Assembly: GCF_900143055.1 (NCBI RefSeq)
Contig: NZ_FRCW01000004.1
Location: forward strand, 310,001-374,000
Direction of reading: 5' to 3'
DNA: 64,000 bases
Source of the DNA: Fibrobacter sp. UWR3
GTDB taxonomy: Bacteria > Fibrobacterota > Fibrobacteria > Fibrobacterales > Fibrobacteraceae
The position numbers and the translations under genes were made by a program. A model generated the notes under the pieces. The model ran no database searches. It saw nothing but the letters and a program-made list of their open reading frames with translations, and was not told the origin of the DNA. Positions 42,582-52,123 of the stretch are shown in pieces; the stretch's first letter is position 1; the number at the start of each line of letters is the position of its first letter.

Positions 42582-44995
42582 CTTGATTCTCGTTTCTTTT
42601 TCCAGATGCGGTAGTGGTCGAGTGAACCCGCGATAAGCGGGAATATGGTAAACTGTGCGGTGAATATGCAGATGAGCCCGACAAGCATGACCTGGCCTAT
42701 GCTCCGTAGCCCGGGGTGCGATGAAATCAGCAGCACGTAGCAGGCGATAAGCGATGCCATCTGGCTAATCGCGATGCCCGAGAATTTTTTCTGCATCACG
42801 GTGAGCGCGGTGCCTTCTTGCTTGTTGTAGAATGCGGTCCATAACTGCAATGAGCCGTCGACGCTTGCCCCGATGATGATGGGGAATGCAAGCGAACTGT
42901 ACACGGAAAGTTCTATGTCCAGGATGCGCATCAGTATGAGCAGCCAGCTCATCGCGAACAGCGATGGGAGAATCGTGAATATCGCACGGCTAAAGCGGTT
43001 GTAGTAAAGGAGCAGGAAGAACCACACGAGGAAACTCCCGACGGTAATGGTCTTGTCGAGGTTCTTGAGGATAACGTCGAGCACGGTCGCGCGTATGACG
43101 GGAATGCCCGTTACCCTGTATTCGCCGTCCTGTATGCCCTGCAACTTCTTGATGTCGCTGTTCAGGTGCCTGCACTGCAGGCCGTCGTCGGGGTCTATGT
43201 TGTGGAACAGAAATGCGAACACGCCGTTGTTCCCGTTCTTGTCGCTGAACTTGCTCAGGATATTCTTGGGCTGGTCGTGCGCGTCTAGGTTCCTGCGGTA
43301 GAGCGATTCGCGGATGAGTGTGAATGTGCGGAGCTGGCCCGAATCCAGTTGCGAGATGACGTTCGGCGTGAGCATCGCCTGCAGGGAATCGAGCTTTGCG
43401 GCCCGGCTCTCGCTCATGTGCGGCGAGAACTGTGCGAGCGTGTACATCTTCTTGATGTTCGGGATTCCTCCGCGCTCCTTGAGTTTCGTGAAGTTGCGGT
43501 AGAGTTCCTTGCCCGATGCCTCGTCCGGCACCTGGATGATGATGGGGTCATATTCGGGGAACCCCGTCTGCGCGATGAGCGAGTCTGCTGCAGAAGGCGG
43601 CTTCTGGATTTCGGTCTTGTCGAAGTCGTAGAAGAACTTGAGGTTCTTGCCGCCATAGATAAGGCAGATGAGGCTTATGACCGAGATGATTGCGATGAGC
43701 ACGACGTTCAGTTTTTGCGGGAGCAACTGGATTTGGTATTCGCGACTGAAACGGAAGTTGCTCACGGCGAAGGGCTTGTGCTTCTGGAAAACCAGGAGGA
43801 GCGAAGACGTGACTAGGATGGTGACGAACCAGTTGAGCAGAGTGCCGAGTGAACCGAGTACGGCAAGTTCCTGCAGGCCCGGGAGCGGCACGAAGAACAT
43901 GCAGGCAAACAGCGCCGCCATGATACAGGTGAACGCTCCGGTCGAAGGCCCGATGCCAAGTACCGCACTCTCGATGCAGAGCTGCGGGCTCAGGTTGCGC
44001 GCCCGCTCGATAAAGTAGCGCTTGAGTACGTGGCTCACGACTTGGCATGCCTGGCCGGGGAGCACGAGGGCGAGGAGCAGCGTGAACAGGTTTATGCGGC
44101 CGTAGATGCAGCCCGCGAGCGCGAGCGTGTAGAGAATCGGGAGTGCCGTCGCGATGGACGAGATGACGATGAGTTGCGGCTGCCTGTAGAAGTTGATGAC
44201 GTACAGGAGAAGAATCAGGAGGGCGGTCAGCTTGCCTGCGAGCTTTGCTTCGGGCAGGAGCGTTTTTCCCTTGCGGATGGTGTCGTAGACCTTGCCCGTG
44301 TAGTACACCTGGATGTCGTTCCCTGCGTTGATTTCGGCCAGGTGGTCTTGCGTGAGTGCAAGCAAGGCGCGGCTCGCCTTGAGGTCGGTGTGCGATTGCG
44401 TGGGGTAGATGTCCACGACGCGGATTGTGCCGTCGGCGCTGGAATGGCTCTGCGCCATCATGTCGAAGTACTTCTTCTGCAGGTCGCCGAAGTTTTCCGA
44501 GGTGCGGCCCGTATCGCTTACGATTGTTCCGGATGAATCCTCGCTTGTGAGTTCCACGATAAACGGGTTGTTCTCTTCTATGGCCTGCTTCTTCAGTTTG
44601 GCCACGCGGGCGATAATCGTATCCAGGTCGCTCTCGTCTATGTAGAGCAGGCTGTTCCTGGTGTAAAAGTCCGTTTCGGTCTCGAATTCCACGAAGTGAA
44701 CGAGGGAGTCGTTCTGGAGCTTGTCCGCAAGTGCCTTTGCCGTATTGTAGTTGAGCAGGCTGTCGCTTGAATGCAGGACTACGGTAAGGCTACCGAGCCC
44801 GCCGAAGTCCTTCTCGATTTTCTTGTAGTCGCTGTTTTCTTCCCCGTTGTACGAAAGTGTGTCCTGTAGCTGGATATCCCAGCGCAGGTTCATGATGGGC
44901 GGGACTGACAGAATGGCGAAAATTGTGCCGATAACCAGGATGGCTATCGGAAATCGAGTCAGTCTTTTGACTATTTTGCTGATAAGCGAAAACAT
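42578..44995 (-). CDS. RND-superfamily (MMPL-type) exporter
   Basis: 805 aa from ATG 44995. Two halves each with an N-terminal membrane segment, a large periplasmic loop and a bundle of about five segments. Single-chain RND proteins of this MMPL/hopanoid-exporter type move lipids or similar hydrophobic compounds. The start chosen follows a minus-strand TATATT box (45003-45008) by 7 nt, with no ribosome site. A longer frame to 45049 would run through that box and into the divergent promoter area. Divergent from the Omp85-like gene. Confidence 0.87.
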   Translation of the reverse strand: MFSLISKIVKRLTRFPIAILVIGTIFAILSVPPIMNLRWDIQLQDTLSYNGEENSDYKKIEKDFGGLGSLTVVLHSSDSLLNYNTAKALADKLQNDSLVHFVEFETETDFYTRNSLLYIDESDLDTIIARVAKLKKQAIEENNPFIVELTSEDSSGTIVSDTGRTSENFGDLQKKYFDMMAQSHSSADGTIRVVDIYPTQSHTDLKASRALLALTQDHLAEINAGNDIQVYYTGKVYDTIRKGKTLLPEAKLAGKLTALLILLLYVINFYRQPQLIVISSIATALPILYTLALAGCIYGRINLFTLLLALVLPGQACQVVSHVLKRYFIERARNLSPQLCIESAVLGIGPSTGAFTCIMAALFACMFFVPLPGLQELAVLGSLGTLLNWFVTILVTSSLLLVFQKHKPFAVSNFRFSREYQIQLLPQKLNVVLIAIISVISLICLIYGGKNLKFFYDFDKTEIQKPPSAADSLIAQTGFPEYDPIIIQVPDEASGKELYRNFTKLKERGGIPNIKKMYTLAQFSPHMSESRAAKLDSLQAMLTPNVISQLDSGQLRTFTLIRESLYRRNLDAHDQPKNILSKFSDKNGNNGVFAFLFHNIDPDDGLQCRHLNSDIKKLQGIQDGEYRVTGIPVIRATVLDVILKNLDKTITVGSFLVWFFLLLYYNRFSRAIFTILPSLFAMSWLLILMRILDIELSVYSSLAFPIIIGASVDGSLQLWTAFYNKQEGTALTVMQKKFSGIAISQMASLIACYVLLISSHPGLRSIGQVMLVGLICIFTAQFTIFPLIAGSLDHYRIWKKKRESR

Positions 44996-45053
44996 CGTGT
45001 ACAATATAATTATAAATTGCTTTATGATGAATCGCATGGGAGTGAACACGACG

Positions 45054-46616
45054 ATGCATAAGCGCCTTGGGAAGGTTTGCCTTCTCCGGGCCCTGTTCGC
45101 GTTGCTCCTGTTGCCCTGTGTAGTGCATGCCGAGGACGCTCCCGCTCCGGGCGATTCCGCGCAGGTTGATTCGGCGGCCGTTGCCGCTCCTGCCGATTCC
45201 GCGCAGGTTGATTCGACTGCTGCAGATACTTCGCAGGCCGCTCAGGAGGAACAGTCTTCTGGCGGGTGGAAGCGCATTTTTTACTGGCCCTTCGAGCACA
45301 TTGTCCAGCCCGTGCTGAACGGCGTCGTCTACCCGATTGCGGCCCCCATCCGCTACGCCTTCGATAACGGCGTTATCGAAACAGCGGTGGACATGATTAC
45401 TTTCGGCGAAAAGAAAAACGTGCTCCTGTACCCCATAATGAACTTGAAACCGGGCAACTCCACGATGCTCGGCTTCACGTACCGTCACAGGAGCGTTTTC
45501 CTGAACAAGGACTACCTGGTTGTCTCCCCGCAGTATTTTGCGAATGGCGACTTCTACGGCGATTTACGTTATACGAAACACGAACTCTTCGGTACGCGCC
45601 TGTTCGGCGGATTGCGCATGAGGCAGTACCTGGACCGCGATGGCGTTTTCATTATTCCCGGCACCAAGGAATCGTTCGTGATGCCGGATTCTTCGACATA
45701 CATCGACTTGCGCACGGGCTTTCCGTTGACCGAAGATGGACGCTGGAGCCTGGAATTCTCGGGAAGTGTCGAGTTTATTGACAGGAGCCTGCCCGAGAAG
45801 GCGCAGGACAGCATTCTCGTGGACCCGAAGTTTGATATCTCCGGGCGCGGGCTGTACCAGAAGTTCAGGCAATACCCACTGAAGATGACGCTCCTGTACG
45901 ACAACCTGGATTTCCCGTTTACGCCGAGCCGCGGGTCCCGTATGGAACTTGGGGTAAGGTACGTGTTCGTGAGCGACTACGACGGGCTTTCGAACGACGA
46001 TGTCGCAAAAATGATTGGGCATAACCGTTTTGCGGATGTGAGCGACAAGGGCTTGAACCACGACTACATCCGTACCGACCTCATGCTGCAACATTACTTC
46101 TACTTCGGCAAGGCGGAAACCTTCCATTTCTCGAAGAAGGAGGCACGGCTGAACAGGCGGTTCTATACGGATTTCAACTGGGATGCGGCGCTACGCATGT
46201 GGCGGCCCGAGAACGTGCGCGAAACCTTGTTCGAAAGGCGCGTGATTGCGTTGCAGTACAGGCTGGTCGATATCTGGGAAATGGAACAGGGTTCGGCGAG
46301 CTTTGATGCGTTCCCGTTTATCGGCACGCGGTTCCCCATGCGCGGGTACAAGGATTCGTGGGCGGCAAGGCACGTGATGAGCCTGAGCGCCGAATACCGC
46401 TGGCCTATAGACTATTACGTGGATGGCGTGCTTTTCGATGAATACATGATGCATGCGCCCGGGTTTACGGACTGGTCGTTCAAGCGGTTCTACAACTCGT
46501 GGGGATTCGGTGTGCGCGTGCGCAGGCCAGACATGTACTGGTTCCGCGTTCAGCTCGGGTTCCACGGCCTGCACGGCGTGAACCTCGTGCTTACCATCGC
46601 GCCGGAATTCCGCTAG
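45054..46616 (+). CDS. Omp85-type outer-membrane beta-barrel without POTRA domains
   Basis: 520 aa. The start at ATG 45054 (GGGAG 11 nt upstream) gives a clear signal peptide ending VVHAED. An Ala/Asp/Ser linker follows, with the repeated unit DSAQVDS. The rest is barrel: long alternating strands, LLYDNLDFPFTPSRGSRMEL (the typical surface-antigen D15 motif) and an RGY motif in PMRGYKDSWAA that matches the Omp85 lid-loop signature, ending ...TIAPEFR. There is no room for POTRA domains. Role unknown; possibly outer-membrane partner of the divergent RND exporter. Confidence 0.82.
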   Translation: MHKRLGKVCLLRALFALLLLPCVVHAEDAPAPGDSAQVDSAAVAAPADSAQVDSTAADTSQAAQEEQSSGGWKRIFYWPFEHIVQPVLNGVVYPIAAPIRYAFDNGVIETAVDMITFGEKKNVLLYPIMNLKPGNSTMLGFTYRHRSVFLNKDYLVVSPQYFANGDFYGDLRYTKHELFGTRLFGGLRMRQYLDRDGVFIIPGTKESFVMPDSSTYIDLRTGFPLTEDGRWSLEFSGSVEFIDRSLPEKAQDSILVDPKFDISGRGLYQKFRQYPLKMTLLYDNLDFPFTPSRGSRMELGVRYVFVSDYDGLSNDDVAKMIGHNRFADVSDKGLNHDYIRTDLMLQHYFYFGKAETFHFSKKEARLNRRFYTDFNWDAALRMWRPENVRETLFERRVIALQYRLVDIWEMEQGSASFDAFPFIGTRFPMRGYKDSWAARHVMSLSAEYRWPIDYYVDGVLFDEYMMHAPGFTDWSFKRFYNSWGFGVRVRRPDMYWFRVQLGFHGLHGVNLVLTIAPEFR

Positions 46617-46690
46617 AAAGCCCGCGCATCACGAACCTGCAACGTTTGAGCAGGTCCGCGCGAGTTTATGTGTTTGCGGAACTCGCTTGC

Positions 46691-47731
46691 CTAGAACAGG
46701 TTCAGCTGGTCGCCCTCAATTTCCTTGTTCGCGGGGATTGTCTTGTGCAACATCATGTAGGCGTTGCGTGTGGCGACTCGCCCGCGGGGAGTGCGGTTTA
46801 AAAGCCCCTTCTGGATAAGGTAGGGCTCGTAAACCTCCTCGATGGTGTTCGGTTCTTCGCCCATGGCCGCACTGATGGTGCCGATACCTACGGGCCCGCC
46901 GTCGAACATGTCTATCATCGTCGTGAGAATGCGGCGGTCCGTCGGGTCTAGCCCTTCGCTGTCGATTCCGAGCATGTCGAGCGTCTTGCTTGCCGCTTGC
47001 ACGTCGATGATTCCCGTGCCACGCACCTGCGCCACGTCGCGGCACCGGCGGAGCACGCGGTTTGCGATGCGGGGCGTGCCGCGACACCGCCCGCCCAGCA
47101 ATTTGGCCGCGTCTTCGGAAAGTTCCACCCCGAGAATACCCGCACTCCTCATCAGGATCTTGACGATGTCCTTCTCGTTGTAAAGTTCAAGCCTGTATTG
47201 CAGGCCGAAGCGGTCGCGGAGCGGCCCGGTAAGCTGGCCGCTTCGCGTCGTGGCGCCCACGAGGGTAAAGTGCTTGAGCGGCAGGTTTACGCTCCGGGCG
47301 GCAGGTCCAGAATCCAGCATGATATCAAGCCGGAAGTCTTCCATGGCGGGGTAGAGGTATTCCTCTACGGTGCGGTTCAGGCGGTGAATCTCGTCGATGA
47401 ACAGCACGTCGTTCTCTTGCAGGCTCGTGAGCAGGCCCGCGAGGTCGCTTGCCTTCTCGAGTACGGGCCCGCTGGTGATGTGGATGTTCACGCCCATCTC
47501 TTTTGCGATGATGCCCGCGAGGGTTGTCTTGCCGAGGCCCGGCGGCCCTGCAAAAAGGCAATGGTCCAGCGCGTCGCCGCGGTGCTTGGCCGCCTCGATG
47601 GCGATGGAGAGGCTCTCCTTGATATCGTCCTGGCCGGTAAATTCTGCAAGGCTGGGCGGCCGAAGGTTGCGGTCGGTGTCGCTCTCGTCAAATGCGCTCT
47701 TTTGCGGTGAAATGATGCGGTTGTCTTCCAT
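46691..47731 (-). CDS. ruvB: Holliday junction branch-migration ATPase RuvB
   Basis: 346 aa from ATG 47731 ([10 protein letters not shown]). Walker [20 protein letters not shown], Walker [12 protein letters not shown], sensor [17 protein letters not shown] with arginine finger, and C-terminal winged helix ending near [13 protein letters not shown]. The longer open frame to 47773 would translate through a palindromic repeat and is less likely. Together with RuvA it drives branch migration. It lies 80 nt after ruvA, with repeat sequences between. Confidence 0.95.
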   Translation of the reverse strand: MEDNRIISPQKSAFDESDTDRNLRPPSLAEFTGQDDIKESLSIAIEAAKHRGDALDHCLFAGPPGLGKTTLAGIIAKEMGVNIHITSGPVLEKASDLAGLLTSLQENDVLFIDEIHRLNRTVEEYLYPAMEDFRLDIMLDSGPAARSVNLPLKHFTLVGATTRSGQLTGPLRDRFGLQYRLELYNEKDIVKILMRSAGILGVELSEDAAKLLGGRCRGTPRIANRVLRRCRDVAQVRGTGIIDVQAASKTLDMLGIDSEGLDPTDRRILTTMIDMFDGGPVGIGTISAAMGEEPNTIEEVYEPYLIQKGLLNRTPRGRVATRNAYMMLHKTIPANKEIEGDQLNLF

Positions 47732-47754
47732 TCTATGACCTGTCATCCTGGAGC

Positions 47755-47800
47755 GTAGATTCCTGCTTGTCATTCTGGAGCGTAGCGATAGAATCTATCG
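47755..47800. repeat. Palindromic repeats between ruvA and ruvB
   Basis: GTCATTCTGGAGCGTAGCGA then TAGAATC, with ATTCT/AGAAT arms, preceded by a partial copy GTCATCCTGGAGCGTAG. Closest relative is the copy inside the exporter gene (554-594). Confidence 0.75.
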
Positions 47801-47811
47801 GGCTCATTGCT

Positions 47812-48420
47812 TTAAAGATACTTTAATGCCTCGGGGATAAGTGCCGCCGCGTCTGCGGAATCTCCAAGTATTTCCGCTGCCTTCACGACCGCCTTCTCTG
47901 CTGCGGGGCCCTTCACGCCGAGCGTGTGCAGGGCGAGTACCGCCTCCATCTTCGCGCCGGTGAGGGCTCCCATGCCGGTGATGCCCGAACCTTCCACGTC
48001 GCCGAGCGCCTGCAATAGCGCTCCCGCCTTTTCCTTGAGGCTGAGCGTCATCTGCTCGCAGGTCTTCTTGCCGAGTCCCTTGATTTTCGATAGGGCGGCC
48101 TTGTTGTCGCTCGCAATCATGTTCAGGAGGTCTGCGGGTGTAACCCCGCTCAATATGCGCTGGGCCATCTTGGGACCCACGCCGTTCACATCGAGCAGCA
48201 TCAGGAAGATATTCTTCTCTGTCTTGTCGGCAAAGCCGAACAGCGTCATGGAATCCTCGCGCACGACGAGGTTCGTGTAAAGCGTGACCTCGGAACCCTC
48301 CTCGGGCAGCTTGCCAGCCGTGTATGCGGAAATGTTCACGCCGTACCCGACGCCGTTCACGTCCACGACCACGAAGGTGGGGGATTTCTCTGCCAGAATA
48401 CCGCGAATGCGCTCGATCAT
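47812..48420 (-). CDS. ruvA: Holliday junction DNA helicase subunit RuvA
   Basis: 202 aa, normal length. The OB-fold N terminus begins MIERIRGILAEKSPTFVVVD, the helix-hairpin-helix domains carry LDVNGVGPKMAQRILSG and IKGLGKKTCEQM, and a small C-terminal domain binds RuvB. It recognises the Holliday junction and loads RuvB. GGAGG lies 5 nt before the ATG. Confidence 0.96.
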   Translation of the reverse strand: MIERIRGILAEKSPTFVVVDVNGVGYGVNISAYTAGKLPEEGSEVTLYTNLVVREDSMTLFGFADKTEKNIFLMLLDVNGVGPKMAQRILSGVTPADLLNMIASDNKAALSKIKGLGKKTCEQMTLSLKEKAGALLQALGDVEGSGITGMGALTGAKMEAVLALHTLGVKGPAAEKAVVKAAEILGDSADAAALIPEALKYL

Positions 48421-48517
48421 GAAGCCTCCGGATAGAACTTTTGTATATGCACTTTTGTGCTACTGCACAAATATATACTAAATCAGGGGTCCTGTCAAGT
48501 CTTTTTTGACGGCCTGA

Positions 48518-49037
48518 TTACTTTTTCTTTTTCGGGAGGAAGAACCTGTAGGTAAAGTCGGCGGATAGCGCCCAGTAGGTGCCGTCAAAGTCGCCTGCCA
48601 CGTGAATCCCGCCTAGTCGGAGGGAATAACTCGGAGTAATGTTGTAGCCCAGCGAAAAGCGCTGCGTTGTCACTAGCGGCCACTTGTCCCACGAACGGGA
48701 AATAATCTGCGCCGGCCGTTATCTTGACAAAGGGCCCTTCGCCCTTGAACAGCACGCTGAAAGCGCCTTCGACGGGCGTGTTCCCGAGATCGTAGACAAG
48801 TTTGTAGTCTTCCTGCTTTTTCTCTCTTGCCTTTTCCGCGTTAAGTTCGTTGCGGTAAGTTACGTGGCCTTCCAGGACAACGGAACCGTTTTCGACATAC
48901 GTGCCTGCGCCGCGAAATTCCGGGGCCGGAGTAGCCTTTGTCTCCACGGTGTCCAGTTCCGCATGCCGTCTCGTTTCTTCGAGCGAGGCGCACGAGGCCA
49001 GGAGCAGGGCTAATGCTAGACACAGTAAGCGCGACAT
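48518..49037 (-). pseudogene. Frameshifted small lipoprotein gene
   Basis: The frame from ATG 49037 encodes a lipoprotein (lipobox LLASC) and by itself would stop at 48585. Shifting by one base at the CCC of 48688-48690 (GGG on the coding strand) continues smoothly as DKWPLVTTQRFSLGYNI, then barrel-like residues ADFTYRFFLPKKKK and a stop at 48518. The second part has alternating aromatic strands matching the style of the first. The total of 520 nt is one base over a whole number of codons. Either a true frameshift or a sequencing error in a G-run. Function unknown; head of no clear family. Confidence 0.7.
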
Positions 49038-49046
49038 GGGGCGGGT

Positions 49047-49946
49047 TTATAACAGGTTGTAGATGAGCCCGAGGCGCAACCCGAAGTTGTCTATGTCTTT
49101 AATGCCCACGAAAAAGCCTTCCTTATAGGGCTCGTTCATCTGGACATCGAAAAATGCGAATACCAGGAACCTGGGGCTCACGATGATTTCGCCCCCGACA
49201 AGCAGGGCGATGTCAAGCGGCGAGCGAACGCCATTGTCAATCAGGTCGTCTTTGGTGCTTCTTTCCTCGATTTCTTCGATGAGGGGAATCGAGAAGCGGG
49301 CCCCGATATCGAACATTACGGGGCTTTTCATTGTTTTCATTGCGAGCAGTACCGGGAACGACAGAAGCGCCCGTGTAAGGTTCCCGTCAGACTCCTCTTT
49401 ATATTCAACTCCTCCATTTTTAGTGCGGTCTATCATGATGCGGTCCAATACGTCTGTTTGGGTCGGCATGTCTGCGTAATCAAGGAGGACTCCGGTCCTT
49501 ATGGCGAAGTTGTACTGGTTTATCGGAATCAGCGCTGTTGCCCCGAGCGTGAATTGAAATCCGAAGAACATGCCACTAAGGGAGTCTGTCGCGTAGTAAT
49601 GCAGGTCGCGTTGACCGAAAACACCGCTAAAGCCGATAGATGACATTAGGCCGACGGAAAACTTTAAGGGAACTGGTTCGCGGTTTTCAAGTTCCTTTTC
49701 CTTTTGGACCTTGACGACGCTGTCCTTGAATACCTTTGTTTCCTGGACGCCGATGCGGATAATGCGGTAGCCTTCCGGCGTGCGTTCGGGTGCAGTTTGT
49801 TCTGCGGGTTCTTCAGGCGCGGCTTGCTCGACAGGTTCTTTTACGGTTGCTGAGCCGGTTGATGAACTTGCCGAATCAGTCGAAGCATCCTGTGCGAAGG
49901 CGAGCGATGCCGCTAGAAGGAGAATGCCTAGAATGTAGTGCTTCAT
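49047..49946 (-). CDS. Probable outer-membrane beta-barrel protein
   Basis: 299 aa. Signal peptide ending LAFAQDA, a Glu/Pro/Ala linker with repeated PVEQAAPEEPAEQTAPE (about 35-52), then alternating strands (FSVGLMSSIGFSGVFG, FRLGLIYNLL-like end) typical of an eight- to ten-strand barrel. No specific family recognised. AGGAG lies 7 nt before the ATG. It sits between two lipoprotein genes on the same strand, with gaps of 9 nt, so probably one operon. Confidence 0.75.
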   Translation of the reverse strand: MKHYILGILLLAASLAFAQDASTDSASSSTGSATVKEPVEQAAPEEPAEQTAPERTPEGYRIIRIGVQETKVFKDSVVKVQKEKELENREPVPLKFSVGLMSSIGFSGVFGQRDLHYYATDSLSGMFFGFQFTLGATALIPINQYNFAIRTGVLLDYADMPTQTDVLDRIMIDRTKNGGVEYKEESDGNLTRALLSFPVLLAMKTMKSPVMFDIGARFSIPLIEEIEERSTKDDLIDNGVRSPLDIALLVGGEIIVSPRFLVFAFFDVQMNEPYKEGFFVGIKDIDNFGLRLGLIYNLL

Positions 49947-49955
49947 GATATTCTC

Positions 49956-50606
49956 CTAGTAACACAGGTTCTTGTTGAGGTATTCCTGCAGTTCCTCTTC
50001 GGTATAGTAAGAGGGACAGCCAAATTTGATGTCGTCGACGAAACTTTGGTGGATTGCCGGGTCGACAATCGCTCCTGTCGCTGCCCCGATTGTGGCGACC
50101 GATCCTGCAAAGATCCCCCAAAGGAGTCCAAAATTCGAACCGTCGCCCATTAAGGAAAATATTGCCGCCATCGGGAATCCCGCGAAGGCTCCGATTCCGC
50201 CTCCGAGAATGCCTCCAATGACTATTCCGCGTAGCAGGTGGTTTCTCGAGAAGTAGGAGTTGTTCCAAACTTCCCCGTTCTTGCAGAGCGTGACGCTGTC
50301 CGTGGGGATGATCATGTAGTATCCCTCGCCTGAGCGGGATGTCGGGAACACGAGGTAGTCGTTCTGGGGGTCGTAGCAGAACCCGGTGGTCTGGAACATA
50401 GTCAGGCTGTCGCCCATCTTGGATTCGAAAGAAATGCGCGTTCCCTGGGGCTGCATCTTGACGCCTTCGTACTTGACGTATTCGCCCTTGGACCTTTCGG
50501 GAATATCTGTCGGAAGGTAGGAGTGCGTCGGGTTTGCGCAACCCGTAAACAGGAATGCGACCGCGTACAGCGCTACCGCGATTAAAGGCAATGGACGGAA
50601 CTTCAT
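49956..50606 (-). CDS. Lipoprotein with glycine-rich membrane-like hairpin
   Basis: 216 aa from ATG 50606 (GGAG 9 nt upstream); the frame is open to 50627. Lipobox LFTGC. A polar domain follows, then two long Gly/Ala-rich hydrophobic stretches (GIVIGGILGGGIGAFAGF and GIFAGSVATIGAATGAIV) like glycine-zipper segments, and a Cys-containing tail ending NLCY. Not assigned to a family. First gene of the small envelope operon running to 48518. Confidence 0.72.
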   Translation of the reverse strand: MKFRPLPLIAVALYAVAFLFTGCANPTHSYLPTDIPERSKGEYVKYEGVKMQPQGTRISFESKMGDSLTMFQTTGFCYDPQNDYLVFPTSRSGEGYYMIIPTDSVTLCKNGEVWNNSYFSRNHLLRGIVIGGILGGGIGAFAGFPMAAIFSLMGDGSNFGLLWGIFAGSVATIGAATGAIVDPAIHQSFVDDIKFGCPSYYTEEELQEYLNKNLCY

Positions 50607-50662
50607 GAGCATTTTCTCCATGCCCATAATATATACAAATTATTTGCGGGGGAGTTGTTTTT

Positions 50663-52003
50663 TTATTGGTTTGTTGCGATTTTACTATAAAAATCGCGGA
50701 AATCTTCCCAGCGGTAGTAGGGGGCGTCGGGGCAGTTCTGCACGGTCCCTGAGTTTTGTCGAAGGGCCGCCGTGTCGCAGGTTACGGGCAGTTTCTGCTC
50801 GGTTTCGTTGAGCATCACCTTCACGAGGATGGGGGCGCCCTTCTTGCTGGACTTGTAGAAGACGAATTGCACGTTTGCTGCCATCGGGCTGATTTCGTAG
50901 TCGCGCCAGACCTTGTGCAGGTTTTCCATGTCGGCGGTCTCAATGCCGGTGTTCTGCGTGCCGTTCTCCAATTGCAGCAGTACGGCGAACGGGAAGATGA
51001 CGGTGTCGTGGCCGAAGCGGAGTGTGGCCGTAGTCTTTTTCGCGGGCTTTGCTGCGGTCTTTTTTGCGGGCGCTGTCGTGTCGGCGGTAATTACCTTGTC
51101 TGCAACGTCGAGGAAGTTCTTCAGCAGCGGGCGTGCGTTCTCGAGGCCTTCCTTTTTACCGAAGGGGTTGTTGCCCAGCACGCTGTACCACCAGGCGTTC
51201 TGCGCGTGCCAGCGGGCGGCGAGATCCTCGTCTGTCCACAGGTCGTCGAAGCTGAATTCGATTTCGGGGCTGCCCTGCAGGCTGTTGCCGATTTCATAAA
51301 TCTTGCTGAAGAGGTCGCCCGCGTCGATATTCTTTTGCACGTAAGTCGAATCGTTGAAAATCGCATTCATCATGCGCGCGGGGTTCACGTGGCTGTAGAG
51401 CTTCTCGTTTTCTTTTTGCCATGCGGGCGTGTTGGATTCGCCGATGATTTTCCCGAAGTCGAGCGGGCTTATAAATGCCATCAGGTACTTGCCCGATTCC
51501 TGGTGAATGTCGAGCTTGGGCTTCTGCGCGCGCAGTTCCTCGAGGAATGCCGCCATGCTCACGACGCAGCGGGTCGAGGTGCTGGCATAGGCTTCGATGT
51601 AGGCGTTGTTCTTGAACAGTTCGGGGAAGTTCTTCACCATGCGCTTCGCGATTCCCTGATGCTGCGCTACGCCGAGCTGGGTCAAATCGCCTGCGCGCGG
51701 GGCGGCGTATTCGTCCAGGTATTTTGCGCGTTCTAGCAGGCTCTTGCCGAGGTCGGTGAGCTTGCCTGCGGAATCGGCTTTTGCGAGCGTATTGTACAGC
51801 GCGTGATAGTGGTCGGCCGGCTGGTGGAAGCGGCTGCCGTGCCTGCCGTAATGGCTCAGGTAGAAAGGCTTGTAGCCTGCGGGTGCCTTGGTGTACTTGG
51901 CATTCGGGGTGGGGTAGGCGTAGTAGTTGCTACCCATCTGGTAACGGTCCTGGGCGATTCCTGAAATCGCCATTGTGAGCAACAGCGCGAGAATTTTTTT
52001 CAT
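50663..52003 (-). CDS. Secreted histidine acid phosphatase (multiple inositol-polyphosphate phosphatase type)
   Basis: 446 aa from ATG 52003 (AGGTGG 8 nt upstream). Signal peptide ending ISGIAQ. The catalytic motif HYGRHGSRF (about 50) supplies the phosphohistidine, and FGHDTVIFPF supplies the HD proton donor (about 330). The motif has F where classical phytases have P (RHGxRxP), as in the MINPP branch. An Ala/Lys-rich insert (PAKKTAAKPAKKT) precedes HD. Near the C terminus a palindromic repeat (50744-50767) is translated in frame. Confidence 0.85.
   Translation of the reverse strand: MKKILALLLTMAISGIAQDRYQMGSNYYAYPTPNAKYTKAPAGYKPFYLSHYGRHGSRFHQPADHYHALYNTLAKADSAGKLTDLGKSLLERAKYLDEYAAPRAGDLTQLGVAQHQGIAKRMVKNFPELFKNNAYIEAYASTSTRCVVSMAAFLEELRAQKPKLDIHQESGKYLMAFISPLDFGKIIGESNTPAWQKENEKLYSHVNPARMMNAIFNDSTYVQKNIDAGDLFSKIYEIGNSLQGSPEIEFSFDDLWTDEDLAARWHAQNAWWYSVLGNNPFGKKEGLENARPLLKNFLDVADKVITADTTAPAKKTAAKPAKKTTATLRFGHDTVIFPFAVLLQLENGTQNTGIETADMENLHKVWRDYEISPMAANVQFVFYKSSKKGAPILVKVMLNETEQKLPVTCDTAALRQNSGTVQNCPDAPYYRWEDFRDFYSKIATNQ
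50744..50767. repeat. Palindromic repeat inside the phosphatase gene
   Basis: GGTCCCTGAG-TTTTG-TCGAAGGGCC differs only in the centre from the copy at 2277 (CCTGAGCCTGTCGAAGG). On the coding strand it reads as part of ALRQNSGTV. Confidence 0.75.
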
Positions 52004-52123
52004 ACTGCTAACCACCTGTTATTGGTGTGGAATGTGAAATGAGGAATGTGAAGTTTCCCATCACACATCGCACACTACACGTTACACATTGCGGCAACGC
52101 CGCTTACATTTCACCTGATTGTC

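Noticed and set aside
52016-52123. Low-complexity GTGTAATGTG/CACACATTACAC-like stretch between phosphatase and hisI as a gene or regulatory site
   Set aside because: Only short degenerate repeats and a GCGGCAACGCCGC hairpin are visible; nothing supports a specific function.
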